From: Acanthosoma haemorrhoidale
Lineage: Eukaryota; Arthropoda; Insecta; Hemiptera; Acanthosomatidae
Assembly: GCA_930367205.1 (NCBI GenBank)
Contig: OV884015.1
Span: forward strand, 77,701,341-77,765,340
DNA length: 64,000 bases
Direction: 5' to 3'
Shown here: positions 60,430-64,000 of the stretch, piece after piece
Layout of the letters: every line of letters begins with the position of its first letter
How positions within the stretch are numbered: the stretch's first letter is position 1
Notes under the pieces: generated by a model
Told to the model about the DNA's origin: nothing
Databases searched by the model: none
The model's input: the letters and a program-made list of their open reading frames with translations, nothing else
Position numbers and translations under genes: made by a program

Positions 60430-63400
60430 GAAAAATTTAAATATTAATTAATTGGTAAATAAAAAAGTGATGAATATTATAAGCTTATACTTACAAATGA
60501 TTTGAAAATTAATTAACATAATAATCTATTTTTTAAAATTTAACATAAGAAATTATAAATAGATGTGTTCTTTAATTTTTTAAAAATATTTTTCCTAAAC
60601 CAGAAACCCTTTCGATTTCATGGTAGTTTCCATCAGTGATTTAAGTTCCTTGATTGATCTGACAATATAAAAAATATGTCCAAACCATTAAATAATACAA
60701 AACGGCATCAATTAATTAATAACTTAGTAATAAAACATAATTTGTTTTCTATACAGCTAGGAAGGAACTTGATATGCTTTTAGACAACAAATTATATCTG
60801 TTTCTCTGCCATAGTAGGGTATCAAATAAAACATCTACAAGGGGCCAAGGTTCAGCAGCAGAGGTAGAATAACTTTAAGAAAGGGATGACAAGACAAAAT
60901 CGCACATGAAACAACACAATCCCCAAACAACTATTCCAGGGAATGAAGGAGGCCAGGAGAAGTCTGCCGAATGGGTCCTGACTGAGACTCAAAGAAATTC
61001 ATGGAAGCTATTTTTCAAAGTTGGAACAGATGTGGGGAAATAATATGGCACAAATGAGAACCCTTCCTAAATATAAAAATCCTCAGTTAAGAGCAAACTT
61101 GGCAAAAGTTGTTAAAAAAGAAGAGGTAATGGGAAGTCACTCTCCCATGACACTGGTAGAGGACGACCTTTGGTACCCAGCCACTCAGCATAAACGAGAT
61201 CTTAATTTCTTCTAAATCATGTACCCAGAAGGAATCATGTCTAAGATTTGGATCCTTTCTATCTCTCATTGCAATCCTTATACGTCTTATCCCTAACAAG
61301 AGGCAAGGGATAGAAGTCTTACTAACCAAAACTGATGCCAGGCAGTGGTAACTTTTGGTCGGGCTCAATAATAATAATATATTGGGGTACAGATAATATT
61401 TGGCAAAGCTGGGGCCAGCGGTACTGCCCTTCATTGAACATACCCTTCAGAGAAGTCAAGTTAAAAGGTAGAGAGAAATACCTCTGTCTAGGTACAGTAA
61501 TTATCCTTTGCAAGAAAAAGACCATGCTTCTGAGTCAAAGATGGGTTGAGTTAAATTCAAATTAAAGTTTAAAAAGGCCAAACACAAACTAAATCTTAGT
61601 CATCAAGAAGTAAATATATTTTATTTTACACCCCAATATTATATACAAATATTTAGTTTTTAATCATCAATTAATTAATTATGTTAATGGGCACCAACTT
61701 TTGAAAGTTTGACTTTGAATGGCTCTAAAAACTTTGTGTTCCTGTGCTTAGAGTTGTTTTTTTCATTAGAATATAATTCATAAAACGTTCTCTTTTGAAT
61801 ATATACATATTCAATATTGAAATATATATTCAAACTGAACTTATGATTATGCCTGAATTTATCAAATCCAGAATGACCTGGCTAGTTTTAGTATTTACTT
61901 GCACCTTCTTGATGGGATAATTGCGTTCTTTGCCTTTCACTTAACTGGAATCTAATAATCTTGGCAGTCATACTTGTGAATAGGGTTGATAAACACTATT
62001 AAAGAATAATTTAATATGAACAAATTTATATTTGTCATTGACATTTTTTATACAAATTTAACACAAAAATAGTCCATTTTATCGATTACTAATGCACAAT
62101 ACTTCCTAATGAGGCTTCATCTTGGTTCAATAAGTATATCACAAGAAAGGCAACAATCTAAGTCTAAAATTTCTCTTTAAATTAAAACTGTATTGAATGA
62201 TGTCTTTTTACGACATATTAAATGACTTCTTAACCAATATTCTGAAAGAACAAACTGAAACTCAAGAAAGGAATAAAAACAAAAGTGAGGTTTTTGCTTT
62301 CCAACATTTATGCCACTCTATCAAAATTATTGAACATAATAAGTCAAAATGAAAATGGATTTCCCTAAGTATTCCACTTTATGGGAGGAGAAAGGACATA
62401 AACATCATTTTCTCCTCTGATGTTCCGATCCTCTTTGGTAAATTTATCTACTGTTTTAAAATCTTGCTGTTCACATGTTATATACATTGGAGATTATTTC
62501 CAAAAACTTATCCAATGCCTAGTACATATCTGAATCTAATATAAAATGACTCAGATGGAAATCCCATGGACTTTCTTCAAAAGTTTTCAATTTCATTGAT
62601 TCCCTCTTTTAATGCTCATTCTTATCTTTTTTCTGCCTATCCTCAAGAATTCACTTGTAAACTTCATCTGCTGTAATCACTTCTGACCCCAAAACTACCT
62701 TAATCTTCTCTTGCCAAACAGTCAGTATGAGTGTGTTCGCTGAGTCTCGGATGATGAGTTATCTCATTTCTGTACTTGGTTTACAATGTTAAGTATGTAG
62801 GTAGTCAGCCACCAGTGGACTCCCACCACTGTACTGCAACAACCAACCTCTACCGAGGCTTTTCGCACTCCTTAATTCTCTCACACCACCTTCAGGCCGG
62901 TACTCCTAGTACAAGGATCCGCTCAACCCAAATATTCCTTTATTTTTCCCTCATCCTTAATATTCTAATTACAGAGCTGAGGGGAAAAAAATGTAGGTAG
63001 TAAGCTAGCAAAGCATAGAACATGAAGCACAAATTAGGAAAGGATGTGCCATTTGTGAGGCTGTGAAGCCATCAATGATTTTAGAGATGTTGTCATGGCT
63101 AAATGGATAGGCTCCAGTAGGTTTATGGATAGGATCTAGATGTCCAATTCAAAACTCAAATCTTTCAGAAAGAAGAATCTTCAAAAAGAGAAGCCGTTTT
63201 TCTCTTTGAAAATAATCATTGGAAGGATGTTTTAGCCAATTTCCGAAACCATTAACACAATAATTATGACATATCCAGGAGAACTAGGCATTGTGATGAA
63301 GGATAAGTGCATATCACTTGCCCTTTATTCAAATAGAGGGGTAATTGCAAATTAGAGCATAATAAGTGACCAGTGATAAAACTATAATATGCAAGATCAT

Positions 63401-64000
63401 TCTATTTTACTTATTGACTTGATGTACTGCTAATGTGTTTACATGACAGTTAAGCATTTTTGAAACAAATTAAAGCATTGAATATATTGCAGAAGTAGTT
63501 AAGAGGTGCTGCCTTAGCACAACTAGCGGTATGGCCCTATTTGTGAATCTCTTCAAGCCCCATCAACATAAAAAATCTTTTAGGAATCTGGAAATCAAAT
63601 CCAGAATTACATCCTATTCATACCTTGAGTAAATGAACAATACACCATCAAAACAATCAAGAGGAGAGGAAAACATCAGTCAATAGATTTTAAAACGTAC
63701 AAATCTGCAAAAAATTTATTGTCTGCTAGATGTGTTTATTTGTACCATTTTTGCTATTCTTAGCTGTACTGGGGACAACAACAGTTTGCTTTCATAAATA
63801 AATATTTACATCAACTACTAAAACCAAACACATATGAACAAACTCGAGTCAATAAATACTATCATATCCCCGACTATAGGTGTGGCTGACACTTCCCTTG
63901 TTACCTCTTAACCTTCAATTTAGTTTTCTTAACCAGATTCACTAGTACTCTAGTGAGGTACTACATATTTATCCTTAAGAGGCTGAATCCGACACGTTCC
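60430..64000. other. TOM40 upstream or first-intron sequence
   Basis: Probably an intron or the 5' flank of TOM40, since the N-terminal exon is missing. 60890-61560 is GC-richer with short open frames on both strands that may be an old retroelement piece, but no diagnostic motif was found. A SINE-like piece lies at 63.1 kb and a possible one (GCACAACTAGCGG ... TCTTCAAGCCCC) at 63515-63560. Confidence 0.35.
63090..63165 (+). repeat. SINE-like sequence with perfect A box
   Basis: TGGCTAAATGG at 63096-63106 fits the A-box consensus exactly and is followed by ATAGGCTCC as in a D arm. At about 63143-63158, CCAATTCAAAACTC is a decayed B box at roughly the right distance. It does not fold as a tRNA. 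Confidence 0.42.

Noticed and set aside
61087..61434. Minus-strand 115-codon frame near TOM40
   Set aside because: Overlapping frames are open on both strands, no motif is recognised and there is no match to the TOM40 N-terminus.

Overview
The window is eukaryotic nuclear DNA. It is strongly AT-rich, has spliced genes with short exons and GT-AG introns, carries many degenerate transposons, and has no operon-like structure. The protein set (axonemal RSPH9, UBR7, TOM40) and the transposon types (hAT, mariner, Tc1, non-LTR retroelements, tRNA-derived SINEs) fit an invertebrate animal. The mariner relic resembles those common in caligid copepods (sea lice), so an arthropod, perhaps a copepod, is my best guess. 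That assignment is inference.

Three spliced protein-coding genes are well supported. RSPH9 (radial spoke head, + strand, 33975-40497, 4 exons, 299 aa) and UBR7 (UBR-box/PHD E3 ligase, - strand, 40765-48749, 12 exons, 440 aa) lie tail to tail with only 267 bp between their stop codons. TOM40 (mitochondrial outer-membrane import pore, - strand, 56095-60427) has its last 5 coding exons here; the N-terminal exon(s) were not found and probably lie to the right. Exon phases agree at every junction in all three. The genes are functionally unrelated (cilium, ubiquitin/chromatin, mitochondrion).

Between UBR7 and TOM40 sits a complete-looking hAT transposon (50134-52650). It has an uninterrupted 601-codon transposase, imperfect terminal inverted repeats and a perfect 8-bp target-site duplication (TTGTAGAG). 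It is the clearest sign of recent mobility in the window. Introns of the three genes hold other mobile debris: a solo-LTR-like block, a 71-bp triple-hairpin unit with the same terminal bases, non-LTR RNase H and reverse-transcriptase fragments, SINE-like sequences, a 32-bp minisatellite and a frameshifted antisense reading frame of unknown family.

The left half (1-33.7 kb) is gene-poor. It contains a broken mariner transposase (25.0-26.1 kb), a deleted Tc1 copy (22.0-22.5 kb), an unusual cluster of inverted and direct copies of an AGGGCCTATGT motif (7.4-7.6 kb), small tandem duplications, and several short candidate exons with good splice sites. The best of these is a phase-compatible pair at 15.6 and 16.0 kb. 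These exons are weakly supported because short open frames flanked by splice-like bases occur by chance.
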